Source of the DNA: Perkinsela sp. pyNocScin1 | Lineage: Eukaryota > Euglenozoa > Kinetoplastea > Prokinetoplastida > Perkinselidae | DNA: 64,000 nucleotides | Direction of reading: 5' to 3' | Assembly: GCA_964019655.1 (NCBI GenBank) | Contig: CAXHTR010000004.1 | Span: 868,001-932,000, forward strand | Shown here: positions 19,739 through 28,957 of the stretch, piece after piece | Numbering within the stretch: the first letter of the stretch is position 1 | Layout: each line of letters opens with the position of its first letter | Notes under the pieces: model-generated | Databases searched by the model: none | The model's input: only the letters and a program-made list of their open reading frames with translations | What the model was told of the DNA's origin: nothing | Translations under genes and position numbers: made by a program

Positions 19739-20440
19739 TCAATTTCGGAGCTCATGCTGGAAAGCGATCAATGCTGCGCGGTCTTGCGGTGTCAACGGCC
19801 GAACTTTGCGGATTGTATTGCGCTCTTCAGAATCGTCCGAACCCATAAGGATCACTGCTTGAACTGACTTTGGAATGTTGGCGACGTACACAGTGCGCTG
19901 CTGAATAACGTTGTACTGAAGCTTGAGCATTTTGAGGCGAGGCGGCAGCGCTGTGAGCTTGATGGGTCCCGTAATCGCGTTGCGTGCGAGATTTAGATGC
20001 TCGATACCCCGTGGCAGTGCTCGCAAGTCCACACTACCGTTTATTTGATTCAACTCGAGGCTCAGTTCAATGAGCGATCGAGGCATTCGCCGAAAGTTCA
20101 GCTGGTAGCGCTGTAGGCAGCCCTCAATGAGTAGCGTATCGACGCTCGGTGGAAGATACTCGAGCGCAAAGTTGCCGCAGTGCTCTCCATTGTAGCGCAC
20201 AGTGCGAACATGGTCAGACACACAATGGACACCAAACCACTCATCATGGTTGCGCATGCCGCACGGTGAGACGCACAGAAAATTCTCAGAGATCTTTTGG
20301 GCAAAGGCCTCGTCGACGTCCTGCATAAAGCAGCGCATAAGGTGGTCTTGCATCGTGGGAAATGTGAAAGTTTCTTCTTGGATAGGCTCGATCGCTGTGC
20401 ACAGCAGCAAATGAGCGGCTTTGCACGCCATGTCCAGCAT
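19739..20440 (-). CDS. Class B LRR protein
   Basis: 233 residues. The leader is M-L-D-M-A-C-K-A-A-H-L-L-L-C-T-A. The helix is M-Q-D-H-L-M-R-C-F-M-Q-D-V-D; cysteines flank E-W-F-G-V-H-C. Then G-N-F-A-L-E-Y-L-P, C-L-Q-R-Y-Q-L, five repeats with G-P-I-K-L and Q-Q-R-T-V-Y-V, and N-T-I-R-K-V-R. A pyrimidine-rich run and an AG lie directly before the ATG. It sits between two A2 genes on the same strand. Confidence 0.82.
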   Translation of the reverse strand: MLDMACKAAHLLLCTAIEPIQEETFTFPTMQDHLMRCFMQDVDEAFAQKISENFLCVSPCGMRNHDEWFGVHCVSDHVRTVRYNGEHCGNFALEYLPPSVDTLLIEGCLQRYQLNFRRMPRSLIELSLELNQINGSVDLRALPRGIEHLNLARNAITGPIKLTALPPRLKMLKLQYNVIQQRTVYVANIPKSVQAVILMGSDDSEERNTIRKVRPLTPQDRAALIAFQHELRN

Positions 20441-20597
20441 CTTTACAGTAATTTTTGCCGAATGGAATGGAATAGGAAAAGTTAAGAAATCTGACGGAAT
20501 GCGATTGAGAATTCGTCAAAATGTGTCATGGGCCATCAAAAGTCGCAGTGCTGTCTATTGCTCTCTCTCTTTTTGATGACGAGCATTCTTCTTCAGG

Positions 20598-22001
20598 CTA
20601 CACGAATTGAAATTCTGTGTCACCATGCACAACTTTGCGATCAAATAAATTCTGCGAGAAAATAGCCTTCTTCAGGCTGCGCGGGACAAGCGAAATGTTC
20701 AGCGTGCCCGAGAGCATGTTGCCGTGCAAATTGATCTCCTCCAGGCCGTCTGGGAGAGCGCTGAGGCTGATTTCCCCCGTGAAACGGTTCGCGTCAAGCG
20801 TGATTGACTTGAGCTCCTCAGGTAGATTACTTAAGTCCAACGTGCCACACAGCTCGTTCTTCCCGAGCCAGAGCTCGCGCAGCGCATGTGGAAGTGCTGT
20901 TAGGCATATTTCCCCTGAGAAATGGTTCGTGTGCAACAAGAGCTCTTCGAGTGTGAGCGGTAGCTGTGTGAGGTCGAGCGAGCCGTGCAGAATGTTCTCG
21001 TAGACGTGAAAGTATGTTGTTGAGAGCGGTAGCGCTGGCAGATCGATTGTCCCTTGGAGGGCACATTCGCTCATGTCGAAGTACGTGAGCTCTCGCGGCA
21101 GCTGTGCGATCTGCACTGTCCCCATAAATTTGTTTAAGCCGCACTCAAGCGAGCGCAGGGTGGCAGGGAGACTGTCTAGTGAGACAAAACCGCGCAGGGA
21201 ATTCGTGTGCACAGCGAACTCAACGATACCGTCGTGTAGCTGCGTCAAGTCCACTTCACCCACAAGCTTATTTTTGCACAGCGTGAGCTTCACAAGTGAA
21301 GTCGGGAGCCCGCTGAGGTCGATTGTGCCCACAAACTGGTTCGCTCCGAGGCCAAGGTGGCTTATATGCTCTGGTAGGCCGTGCAGGTTGACCGTGCCGC
21401 TCAGCGCATTCCCCTGGACTTCAAAGGTTTCAATGAGAGGTGGGAGTGAGCGAAGATCGATCGGGCCTTCGAGATTGTTCTCAAACATGTAGAAAAGTGT
21501 GATTGAGCGAGTGAGGAGGGACGTGTCTATGCTTCCAAAGAATAGGTCCTCACCCGCACCTATTTCTTTGAGAGACGGTGCCCAGTTTGGTGTCGTCAAA
21601 CTACCAACAAATTTGTTCCCACGGATGAAAAGTATTTCGAGGCTTCGGGGCAGAAGACCAAAGTCTATCGTGCCATAAAGCCCAAGATTCATCAAGCGGA
21701 TGGCCTCAACGGTTTCAGGGGCGAACTGGAAGTGTAAAGTTCCAATAAAGATGGCATGTAGGTGCCAATTCGTCCACCGTACGTCAGTGACTTCGCCGTT
21801 GTCGTTGCAAGAAACGCCCCGCCACCCATCTATATCCCTAAAATTGCCCTTGTCATCTTGAAAAACGCCTTTGTTATCAAGCCCTTCAATAAACATCTCC
21901 ATCAGCGCTTGCTGTGACATGCTATCGTACTCGAGGCGACCGAGGTGGGATGCATCAGCTGTGCTCACAGTATACTGAAGAAACCGATGGTAAGGGATCA
22001 T
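20598..22001 (-). CDS. Class A2 LRR protein, 16 repeats
   Basis: 467 residues. The leader M-I-P-Y-H-R-F-L-Q-Y-T-V-S-T-A precedes Asp and H-L-G-R-L-E-Y-D-S-M-S-Q-Q-A-L-M-E-M; the Trp motif is W-R-G-V-S-C. Sixteen repeats follow the fixed A2 order, with L-T-T-P-N-W-A as the irregular third and I-C-L-T-A-L-P as the thirteenth. The tail N-L-F-D-R-K-V-V-H-G resembles that of the + strand gene at 10785. A CTTGAG acceptor lies 6 bases before the ATG. It shares the block D-S-M-S-Q-Q-A-L-M-E-M with the 17773 gene. Confidence 0.87.
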   Translation of the reverse strand: MIPYHRFLQYTVSTADASHLGRLEYDSMSQQALMEMFIEGLDNKGVFQDDKGNFRDIDGWRGVSCNDNGEVTDVRWTNWHLHAIFIGTLHFQFAPETVEAIRLMNLGLYGTIDFGLLPRSLEILFIRGNKFVGSLTTPNWAPSLKEIGAGEDLFFGSIDTSLLTRSITLFYMFENNLEGPIDLRSLPPLIETFEVQGNALSGTVNLHGLPEHISHLGLGANQFVGTIDLSGLPTSLVKLTLCKNKLVGEVDLTQLHDGIVEFAVHTNSLRGFVSLDSLPATLRSLECGLNKFMGTVQIAQLPRELTYFDMSECALQGTIDLPALPLSTTYFHVYENILHGSLDLTQLPLTLEELLLHTNHFSGEICLTALPHALRELWLGKNELCGTLDLSNLPEELKSITLDANRFTGEISLSALPDGLEEINLHGNMLSGTLNISLVPRSLKKAIFSQNLFDRKVVHGDTEFQFV

Positions 22002-22090
22002 TTTTTACTCAAGAGAATCTGTGGACATGGATGGAGATTTTATCCAGACCTGCTACTAAGCAAGTACGTTACGTTATTAACGCTCGGGCT

Positions 22091-22774
22091 CTAATAAATT
22101 ACTGTTGTATCATTCACTGAGAATATTTTTGGATCACAAACTTTGGCGTCAGCTGATCGAATAGCGTTAATTGAATTGCCGCCGACGAATCCAACGTAAA
22201 CAAGTGACTCCGGGAGATTGCCGTAGAACACGCACTTCTGCTTAATTTTATTCCACCCGAGATCAAGAGTTCGGAGCTTCGGTGGCAACATTGTCAAGAT
22301 GACAGGACCCACAAAATCATTGGATGCGATGCCAAAGGCTTCAAGCTTGTGCGGCAGTGTTCGTAAGTCGATAGAGCCATAGAGATGATTTGCGCCGAGC
22401 TCGATATTGATAGCGTTACGAGGGAGTAGTCTCGTTTCAACGCTGTATCTTTGCTCAGCCCGATATACTCGCAGAAGCTCAACTGTATTGGGGAGGTGCT
22501 GCAAAGAGAGATTTTCAATGGGTATGCGGTCTATATGTACTTTATACACAGAGTTATTCTTGCACGCAAAATTGAAGTCAACGTGATGAGAGTAGGAATG
22601 ACAGTAATCAGAGCTATCTTTGCCTTTCAATATCTGCTGAGTGCTCACTTCTAACAAAAATTGGTGCATAAGCTCATCATGCAAATGTTGCTGGGTGAAT
22701 AACTGTGGTTTTGCGATGCTTTCACTTGCTAATGTCGCATGAGCGAGAATCCCCCATATTCGGTTGTGGCTCAT
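22091..22774 (-). CDS. Class B LRR protein
   Basis: 227 residues. The leader M-S-H-N-R-I-W-G-I-L-A-H-A-T-L-A is longer than usual. The N-domain has Q-Q-H-L-H-D-E-L-M-H-Q-F-L but its Trp motif is lost (V-D-F-N-F-A-C). Then L-S-L-Q-H-L-P, R-Y-S-V-E-T-R-L-L-P-R, five repeats with G-P-V-I-L and K-Q-K-C-V-F-Y, and N-S-I-N-A-I-R-S-A-D. An AG lies one base before the ATG. It is the first gene of the minus cluster. Confidence 0.8.
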   Translation of the reverse strand: MSHNRIWGILAHATLASESIAKPQLFTQQHLHDELMHQFLLEVSTQQILKGKDSSDYCHSYSHHVDFNFACKNNSVYKVHIDRIPIENLSLQHLPNTVELLRVYRAEQRYSVETRLLPRNAINIELGANHLYGSIDLRTLPHKLEAFGIASNDFVGPVILTMLPPKLRTLDLGWNKIKQKCVFYGNLPESLVYVGFVGGNSINAIRSADAKVCDPKIFSVNDTTVIY

Positions 22775-22870
22775 ACTTATAAGCTTAATTTCAAAGTAGA
22801 GAAAGAACACCTTGAATTCAAAAGAGTGCGATCTAAAACGTGGTTACGCTATACGTATCGCCAAGGAAAA

Positions 22871-23002
22871 TAATCAGCTCCCCAAACTGTTGCTCATCAA
22901 AGCTTTCAGATATCCGCAATCCGAAAGTTTATCTATCATCACGCAGGAAATGACCACTTCGTATTGAAGAGAATGTCAAAAATGAAGGAATAAAAGGAAA
23001 TG
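22871..23002 (-). repeat. N-domain relic repeat, copy 1
   Basis: A roughly 130-bp repeat shared with 42784-42917 (about 90% alike by eye) and, for its first 60-80 bases, with 23528-23611. Read on the minus strand one frame gives S-E-S-F-D-E-Q-Q-F-G-E-L-I-I, resembling the class A helix L-S-Q-Q-A-L-M-E-L-L-V; a TAA lies just before this stretch. Confidence 0.7.
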
Positions 23003-23092
23003 ATACCAGTGGACTTGAACTGTGAGATGCTTGAATAGCAAGTGCCCGGTAGACCTTTAATGTATCTTTCATTAAAGGCGTGCGCGTAGCCT

Positions 23093-23120
23093 AATTTGTG
23101 AGATCAACTGTTCCACTGAT
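23093..23120 (-). repeat. Orphan LRR-core relic
   Basis: The minus strand reads S-G-T-V-D-L-T-N, the core of one LRR, with no open frame around it. The 27 bases are identical to those at 41701-41727. Confidence 0.6.
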
Positions 23121-23527
23121 CTAGCATTCATCAGCCATAGTGATGAAATTATGGATACAGAAGATATTGCTATTTAGATTTCTTGCATTATGCAGTGTTG
23201 TGATAACGGGTACCCTCTTTGTCAATGCATCTAATTGGGATATTGATTGTTTCTTCTATTGAAGCATCAACAAAGCTCACGTACACCCAGAGCACTAGCC
23301 ACTTGTATTTACATATCTAGATTTAAAAATGCCCACTCTTGGTACGGATTGCTCTTCGCCTAGTAATGTGCGTTTATCAGGTGAAATAAAGTCTCTACGT
23401 CGGCTAATTCCGATTATAAATACTTCACGGCCGCCTTCAGGCACAGGAAGTTTTGTTTCTCATTAATCTATTAGTACACTAAGCCTACCCAACGCAAAAA
23501 TATACAGAAAATATTATGGCAGCTATA

Positions 23528-23611
23528 TAATCAGCTCCCCAAACTGTTGCTCATCAAGGCTTTCAGATATCCGCAATCCGAAAGTTATTCTATCATCATA
23601 TTAGGAGATGA
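23528..23611 (-). repeat. N-domain relic repeat, copy 2 (short)
   Basis: The first 60 bases match copy 1 almost exactly (one A-to-G change), then identity fades. The minus strand reads S-E-S-L-D-E-Q-Q-F-G-E-L-I-I and then stops. Confidence 0.65.
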
Positions 23612-24742
23612 GAGAAAACGAAATGACATCAGGCATTCACACTTATTGCACACATACGTTATTTACCTTAATAACGCATCTAAACGAGAGAATAGCATGT
23701 TGTGTTGTCTTTCCCGCATAATGATGAGCTCGAGATATTCTCTTTAACGCCTATTTAGATGAATTTTCACCCTCACTAAGGGGACTATCGGAGGTTTTGT
23801 TAGAAAAATTTCTCATTCCGTGTGCTTTAGTTTGGCTACCCGATTTACCTGCACTTCTATCGGCGTGAATTTAAATGACTGCACCGGATTCTTTTAAGGG
23901 AAGCAAACCCTCGCTAGATGCTGTGATGTTCCTCCTATCGTTTTTACTGGGCTGATGAATGTTGAGCAAATTTATCATCAGCTAAAATATTTTTCTTTGT
24001 TCAGCGCTATTCTGAAACCTATCTCTGAGTCGATATCAAAACCCTTGGTGATGAGAGAAAGTAGTTCTTTCAAACTTGTATGACGAGGCTTGACTTACAA
24101 AAGCATCGAGAATTTTACTTCGCTCTCAGGAACCGTGACCCGCCCTTCTATGGATACAATTAGAAGATCTCCACCTCATTTTCTTCACCCAAAACATTTT
24201 TCGGGGTTTATGTACAAAAACAGTTCATTTCTATTAGATCGCTTCATGTGACATCAGTTATCAGTGTTCGGTTAGCAAAACCAGCCTACAATTTTACCCA
24301 CTGTACTCTAGGCAAACAATACCTTAAGATAGCTGAGTTAGTTGAGTCAAAACCTCTATGCTTTCTTTTAGAAATTAATTGCTTCAATTTTAGGTCCCTG
24401 CTCAAGCAAAAATTAACGTGAGCTAAATCTAAGCATTCAGTCAGGCTTTCTTCCGCTTTGCCCATCACGGATCGAAGCCTAATAAATTTACAGTGGTAGG
24501 AAATGGAGAACGAAAGTGATATTTTTCTATCACTGGGTCGCAAACAGCACCCCTGTGTGCTCTGATCACTGCTCATTGCGTGACGGATAAAGGCTTGGGC
24601 TAGAGCGGAGAGCTGTGCCCCATATTAAACTATCAGTGTTCAATCCATCAAAAGCCGTGTGTTCCACTGCTTACAGAAATTCGCCACAACCGCAGCTTCG
24701 TTTTTTTTAATTTAATGTAGTTTCTTGTGACAAACGAGTAAT

Positions 24743-24766
24743 TACCTTTTTTACAATTTCACTAAG
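24743..24766 (+). promoter_or_regulatory. Putative trans-splice acceptor of RRP5
   Basis: A T-rich tract followed by AAG at 24764-24766, three bases before the ATG. Confidence 0.45.
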
Positions 24767-24769
24767 TAA

Positions 24770-27622
24770 ATGAAGCTTAAGAGAAGTGGGTCAAAAAAAT
24801 CGAGATCTGAAGGATCAATGGACGATTACGAAGCTACGCAAGAGCAGAAATACTCTTCACAAATTGAATCAGTTACTAAAGATTCCCTATCACCCGTGGA
24901 ACTTCAAATAGAGGGGGAAGATGTGATCAGGAGCTCACGAGTTCGGAGCATAGATAAATATGGGCTTGAAATACAGCTTTCGAACGGGTCGAAAGGCTTC
25001 CTTCGACGAACAAGTATGCTTTCAAACACTCCACTGAACGGAAGTAAGATGTTTGAGCAAGTATATCAGATCTTAGATAGCTTGGATACACCGGTTGAAG
25101 CTCATGCAGAATTCCAGATTCCAGTTGTCCCAACTCATATTTGTGGACTTTGCGAGTACATGGAGCTATCCACAAAGTATGAAGATATTTCGCGCCTCAC
25201 AAGATTTACGAATTGTAATAATAGCATCAGCCCAGCAGCTTTGGATGATTACGAATACGATCCATACCCGTACATGCTATGTGCCGCATGTAAAAGCCCT
25301 CTGGATCTTTTTCCCACAGGAAATTCCCGAATGAAGGATATAGCAAAGGACTTGGACACAGCTATGAAGTTAAAGTATGACCATGAGCTATATTTGGTCA
25401 GCAATTTAGAATGTGGAAAGAACATTTATAGTCAGCGTGCCTGGCTGTATTTCATCACACTTTTCAAAAAAATTTTAGGGCCACAGGTTAGCGCAAACCT
25501 TTCGTCTGAGCACAAGCGTTCAATTATTAATCTAGAAAGTCTAAGTGAAGCGTCTGATCTCCTTGGAAGGAAAATTCATGGATGTAAAGTGCGCAAAATC
25601 GTGGTTAATGAGAATGGCTCCAAGGAATTGACTCTAGAATGCCCGGGAAGTCTTCAAGGCAAGGCCTCCGTATCAAATATTAATGATGCCGTCCAAGAAA
25701 AGGGGGCAAAGAAGAAGTTACGAAAAAACAATAGTAACACCGAAGACAATTTAGAAAAAGATTCTATTGTAGATGCCTTGATTGTCGGAATAGACTGGAA
25801 GTCGCAAGAGCTTTTACTCCATGTTGAATCTGATAGCAAGCTCGACACGCCCATTTCAGATGCAGACTTTTCTTATTGCAATAGCTTTTTTCGGCGAAAA
25901 TCACTTGAAGAGCTAGAAAATAGTGCTGTCAGTGGAAAAATAGCTGCTGTGTCTACTAATTTTGTATGCGTGCTTGTAGAAGTTCCAAAAGAAGCAAAGA
26001 ATCCAAAAAATACTAAAAGGGCTAAGAAAGACACATGGCATAGCGCTGATGGGGAAAGTTTTACAGTCGTTTTGTACGCATGGTACATGAATAACAAAGC
26101 TTTCGATATCGACAGTCGCGTCGTATCTCGAGAAAGGGCCCGTATGGAGGAAGATGGCCGGGTTAATCCCATTGTTGTCCCGCGACCAGGTGACAACGTG
26201 AAGATTTTAGTCTCAAATCTTTGGAAGCCACAGACACCATTCTACCTAGGTAGCTTTCTCCTTGACACGAAAGCCACTGGTGCATCTGATACAGTTCTCA
26301 ATGTTGCTAATGTCGCTGGTAAGCACTTTACCATGATTTCACAAATTGGGCTTACAGAGACTAATCCACATGAAAAACTATCAAAGTTGGAAAGCGAGGA
26401 AGAAGAAGATGATGAGGGAAGTGAAACTCAAGAAAGCAGCTCTATGGGCCCCAAGAAACTCACAAACAAAGAGAAAGAGTACATCATTGACGCTATTGAG
26501 CGCTCCAGGCGGCCACATGGGTTATCACAAAAGCTCCCTGAGTCTAAGCTTGAGTACGAAAAGGCGCTTTTGTCATCACCACAAGCAAGTCAAGTATGGA
26601 TCCGCTACTTAGCATTCATGCTTGGTGGAGAGCGGAACGACATGGACGAGTATGCTTATGAGACGACGCCAGTCGACATTGAAAATGCCCGCCGTGTCGC
26701 TGAGAGAGCGCTCACTATTCTCAACTCAGACAATGCCGATGACCGCTGGAATGTTTGGAATGCATACCTTACCATTGAAGTCCAGCATGGTACAGCAGAA
26801 TCTATAGAGGCAGTTTTCCGCCGCTTCGTGCCCGAGAACGATGATCAGGCAAAAGCACATCTTGCACTGTTGGCTCTTTATGAAGAGCAAATTGCTAAGC
26901 TGATAGAGTCTGAGGCGACTCAAAGTGCAATCAATCATGCAAGCTTGGCTGTCGAGCTTATTTCGCGCATGGTTCTGAAATTCCGCACGAATGTTGATGT
27001 CTGGATTCGCATTGGTAAGTTCATTATCACAGCTTACATCCAGAAGAACCATCAGTGTCTTGACGACCTCCGCAGCATGATTCTTCGCTCGAAAAAGAAC
27101 TCTGCTGAAAACCTGTCTGGGCTCTGTGGCGCATTCCGTTCAATCGTTGTCTCTGCTGTGAGGGCCGCCAACGAGGACGCCATCGTCCAGATCATGCTCC
27201 CGGTGAGCAGCTTTCTCTATAGATGCCTTGTGAAAGCATCGCAGAAAGAATTTGATACAATTCTGAGTGCCGGAAGAGCGCAGTTCGAGTACCTTCTGGC
27301 GTTCAACCCTAAAAAGCTTACGTTGATTTTCAATGTCTATGTTGATCAAGAAATTCGACTCCTACGACTCCTCCAAAATAAATTTAAGGAAGCACGTGGT
27401 GCGGCTCTTGGTGGCAAAAAGGACTCCGAGTCACAATACGCCTACGTCCAAAACCTTTTCCGTAGGCTTGTTTCGCTTCCTATCAACCCGCGTAAGATGG
27501 AGCGCTTTATGGGCCGATTCCTCGAGTTTGAAAAGGAATTCGGCACCGAGGAGAGTCTTACAGAAGTTGAGAATTGTGCAGAAAGCTACGCAGCCAAACA
27601 TACTGCGCGAAAACAGCAGTAA
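24770..27622 (+). CDS. RRP5: Rrp5-like ribosome biogenesis factor
   Basis: 950 residues. Rrp5 (PDCD11) is a nucleolar scaffold of S1 and HAT repeats that acts in processing of both rRNA subunit precursors. The C-terminal third matches Rrp5 best: W-I-R-Y-L-A-F-M-L at about 618, A-R-R-V-A-E-R-A-L around 640, and a final HAT F-M-G-R-F-L-E-F-E-K-E-F-G near 915. The N-terminal half has weak S1-like strands around 50-80 and 260-350 and a charged middle near 545-570. It is much shorter than yeast or human Rrp5 (about 1700-1870). Two C-x-x-C pairs at 125/128 and 171/174 are unexpected. The 5' half is AT-rich, the 3' half less so. Confidence 0.8.
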   Translation: MKLKRSGSKKSRSEGSMDDYEATQEQKYSSQIESVTKDSLSPVELQIEGEDVIRSSRVRSIDKYGLEIQLSNGSKGFLRRTSMLSNTPLNGSKMFEQVYQILDSLDTPVEAHAEFQIPVVPTHICGLCEYMELSTKYEDISRLTRFTNCNNSISPAALDDYEYDPYPYMLCAACKSPLDLFPTGNSRMKDIAKDLDTAMKLKYDHELYLVSNLECGKNIYSQRAWLYFITLFKKILGPQVSANLSSEHKRSIINLESLSEASDLLGRKIHGCKVRKIVVNENGSKELTLECPGSLQGKASVSNINDAVQEKGAKKKLRKNNSNTEDNLEKDSIVDALIVGIDWKSQELLLHVESDSKLDTPISDADFSYCNSFFRRKSLEELENSAVSGKIAAVSTNFVCVLVEVPKEAKNPKNTKRAKKDTWHSADGESFTVVLYAWYMNNKAFDIDSRVVSRERARMEEDGRVNPIVVPRPGDNVKILVSNLWKPQTPFYLGSFLLDTKATGASDTVLNVANVAGKHFTMISQIGLTETNPHEKLSKLESEEEEDDEGSETQESSSMGPKKLTNKEKEYIIDAIERSRRPHGLSQKLPESKLEYEKALLSSPQASQVWIRYLAFMLGGERNDMDEYAYETTPVDIENARRVAERALTILNSDNADDRWNVWNAYLTIEVQHGTAESIEAVFRRFVPENDDQAKAHLALLALYEEQIAKLIESEATQSAINHASLAVELISRMVLKFRTNVDVWIRIGKFIITAYIQKNHQCLDDLRSMILRSKKNSAENLSGLCGAFRSIVVSAVRAANEDAIVQIMLPVSSFLYRCLVKASQKEFDTILSAGRAQFEYLLAFNPKKLTLIFNVYVDQEIRLLRLLQNKFKEARGAALGGKKDSESQYAYVQNLFRRLVSLPINPRKMERFMGRFLEFEKEFGTEESLTEVENCAESYAAKHTARKQQ

Positions 27623-27712
27623 ATCTCTTCACAGTATGAAGTGTTCTGCATCTTCAGATACACAGTCTCCGCTCAATCACATTTTTGTGTATTTGCTTTA
27701 AATCTATTCACC

Positions 27713-28846
27713 ATGCAGTTCGGCAGAAAACTGCACTTCGCGTACCAGCCAGACGTGCTCGAGTGGATTGAGGCAAACAAAACCACACTCGCCGCGATGC
27801 GAAAAGACAAGGAAGCGGCGAAAGAGTCCCTCTTCTCGATCAAGAAGTATCTCTCCCCAAAGAAAGAAACCCCAGATGAGGCCACAGAAACGCCGGCTGA
27901 AGCGGCAAAAGAAGAGGCAGTGAAAATTGGCGACACGCTCATGCAGCAATATTATCAGTCGCAAGAGCTACGTAACATCCTCAAGTGGAAGCGAATAACC
28001 TGGGACAAAGGCGCCGATTACGACGGCCTCGCAGCGCGCTTGACGGACTGCGCGGACATTCTCCGCAAACAAAAGGCTTTTTCTTTCCTCGGCGTGCACT
28101 TCGTCCGTGACGCTGCGACAGTCCGACTGCAAAAAGCGTGCGGTCTCCCCGATGAGGCCTTTGTGCCACTCCCAATGCACGAGATATCGACAGGCTCCCT
28201 CACGTCGTGGTACACCACGGAAAACGAGCCGAAGGCCGCTGCTGCAGTCGACCCCGAGGCAGTGCCCTACACGCGTGCCGAGCCGTTCACCGTCTGCTGG
28301 GAGACTGGCAAGGTGCACATGCTCGACTCGATTTCACCGGGTGAAGTTCTCTACTTCATCAAGAACTTTGCGCACAGGGCGCAGCAGACGCAGCTGCGCA
28401 TCGAAGAAGAACAGACAAAACTGAACGAGGCGGTTGAGAACGTCCGCTTCCGCTGTACGCTCGACGGGCTCAAGTTCAACGCCGAAGACCAGGCGTTCCG
28501 ACAGGGCGTCCTCACGGATTCTTTCACAGATAAAACCGCCGTGAAAGCAAACACGCTCTCCCCCACCGAGGTCTTACGGTTCTGCGACGGCATGCTCAAG
28601 ACAGCGTGGCTGTACCGAAGCGTGCTCCGCGGTCAGCAGGTCCGCATCGGTGGTCCAGGCACGAGCTACGCCATCGACGAGGCCAAGGGCGAAGTTCGCA
28701 TTCCGTGCGACTTCGACGAGTACTCGTGGAAGCCAGAGCACGAGAAATACCAGCGGCACGAGGCGATCGCAAACTCATACAGAAACCACTGGTACGTCTG
28801 GCTCCTATTTGCCACCTTCCTTATCGGTGATTTTGACGTTTTATGA
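27713..28846 (+). CDS. Hypothetical protein, C-terminal hydrophobic segment
   Basis: 377 residues, not recognised. It starts M-Q-F-G-R-K-L-H-F, has a Lys/Glu/Ala/Pro-rich low-complexity stretch at about 40-75, mixed alpha/beta-looking sequence, a likely helix around 230-260 and a hydrophobic end (W-Y-V-W-L-L-F-A-T-F-L-I) that could be a membrane tail. The frame opens at a GTG at 27641, but the ATG fits a CATTTTTGTG pyrimidine context better. It lies 90 bases after RRP5 and is GC-rich like the next genes. A mitochondrial or other organelle membrane role is possible but unsupported. Confidence 0.7.
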   Translation: MQFGRKLHFAYQPDVLEWIEANKTTLAAMRKDKEAAKESLFSIKKYLSPKKETPDEATETPAEAAKEEAVKIGDTLMQQYYQSQELRNILKWKRITWDKGADYDGLAARLTDCADILRKQKAFSFLGVHFVRDAATVRLQKACGLPDEAFVPLPMHEISTGSLTSWYTTENEPKAAAAVDPEAVPYTRAEPFTVCWETGKVHMLDSISPGEVLYFIKNFAHRAQQTQLRIEEEQTKLNEAVENVRFRCTLDGLKFNAEDQAFRQGVLTDSFTDKTAVKANTLSPTEVLRFCDGMLKTAWLYRSVLRGQQVRIGGPGTSYAIDEAKGEVRIPCDFDEYSWKPEHEKYQRHEAIANSYRNHWYVWLLFATFLIGDFDVL

Positions 28847-28957
28847 AAAGCCTGTCTGTATATTGAGTGATTGCGTCGCCCATCAAGCCTAGATCATTCT
28901 CATAATGAGCTAAACTAATTTCACTATATTTTTTTGCTTTTTTGTGACATTTCCGCT

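Larger units (their letters stand above)
22775..24742. other. Divergent switch region with LRR relics
   Basis: Almost 2 kb without an intact gene, AT-rich. It holds two copies of the N-domain relic (22871-23002 and 23528-23611) and one orphan LRR-core relic (23093-23120), all readable on the minus strand, so at least one dead class A gene seems to lie here. The rest shows nothing recognisable. It separates the minus LRR run from the + housekeeping run. Confidence 0.55.

Noticed and set aside
24286-24576. Minus-strand frame of 96 codons upstream of RRP5
   Set aside because: No similarity to any family here, no acceptor-like context, AT-rich spacer codons; probably chance.
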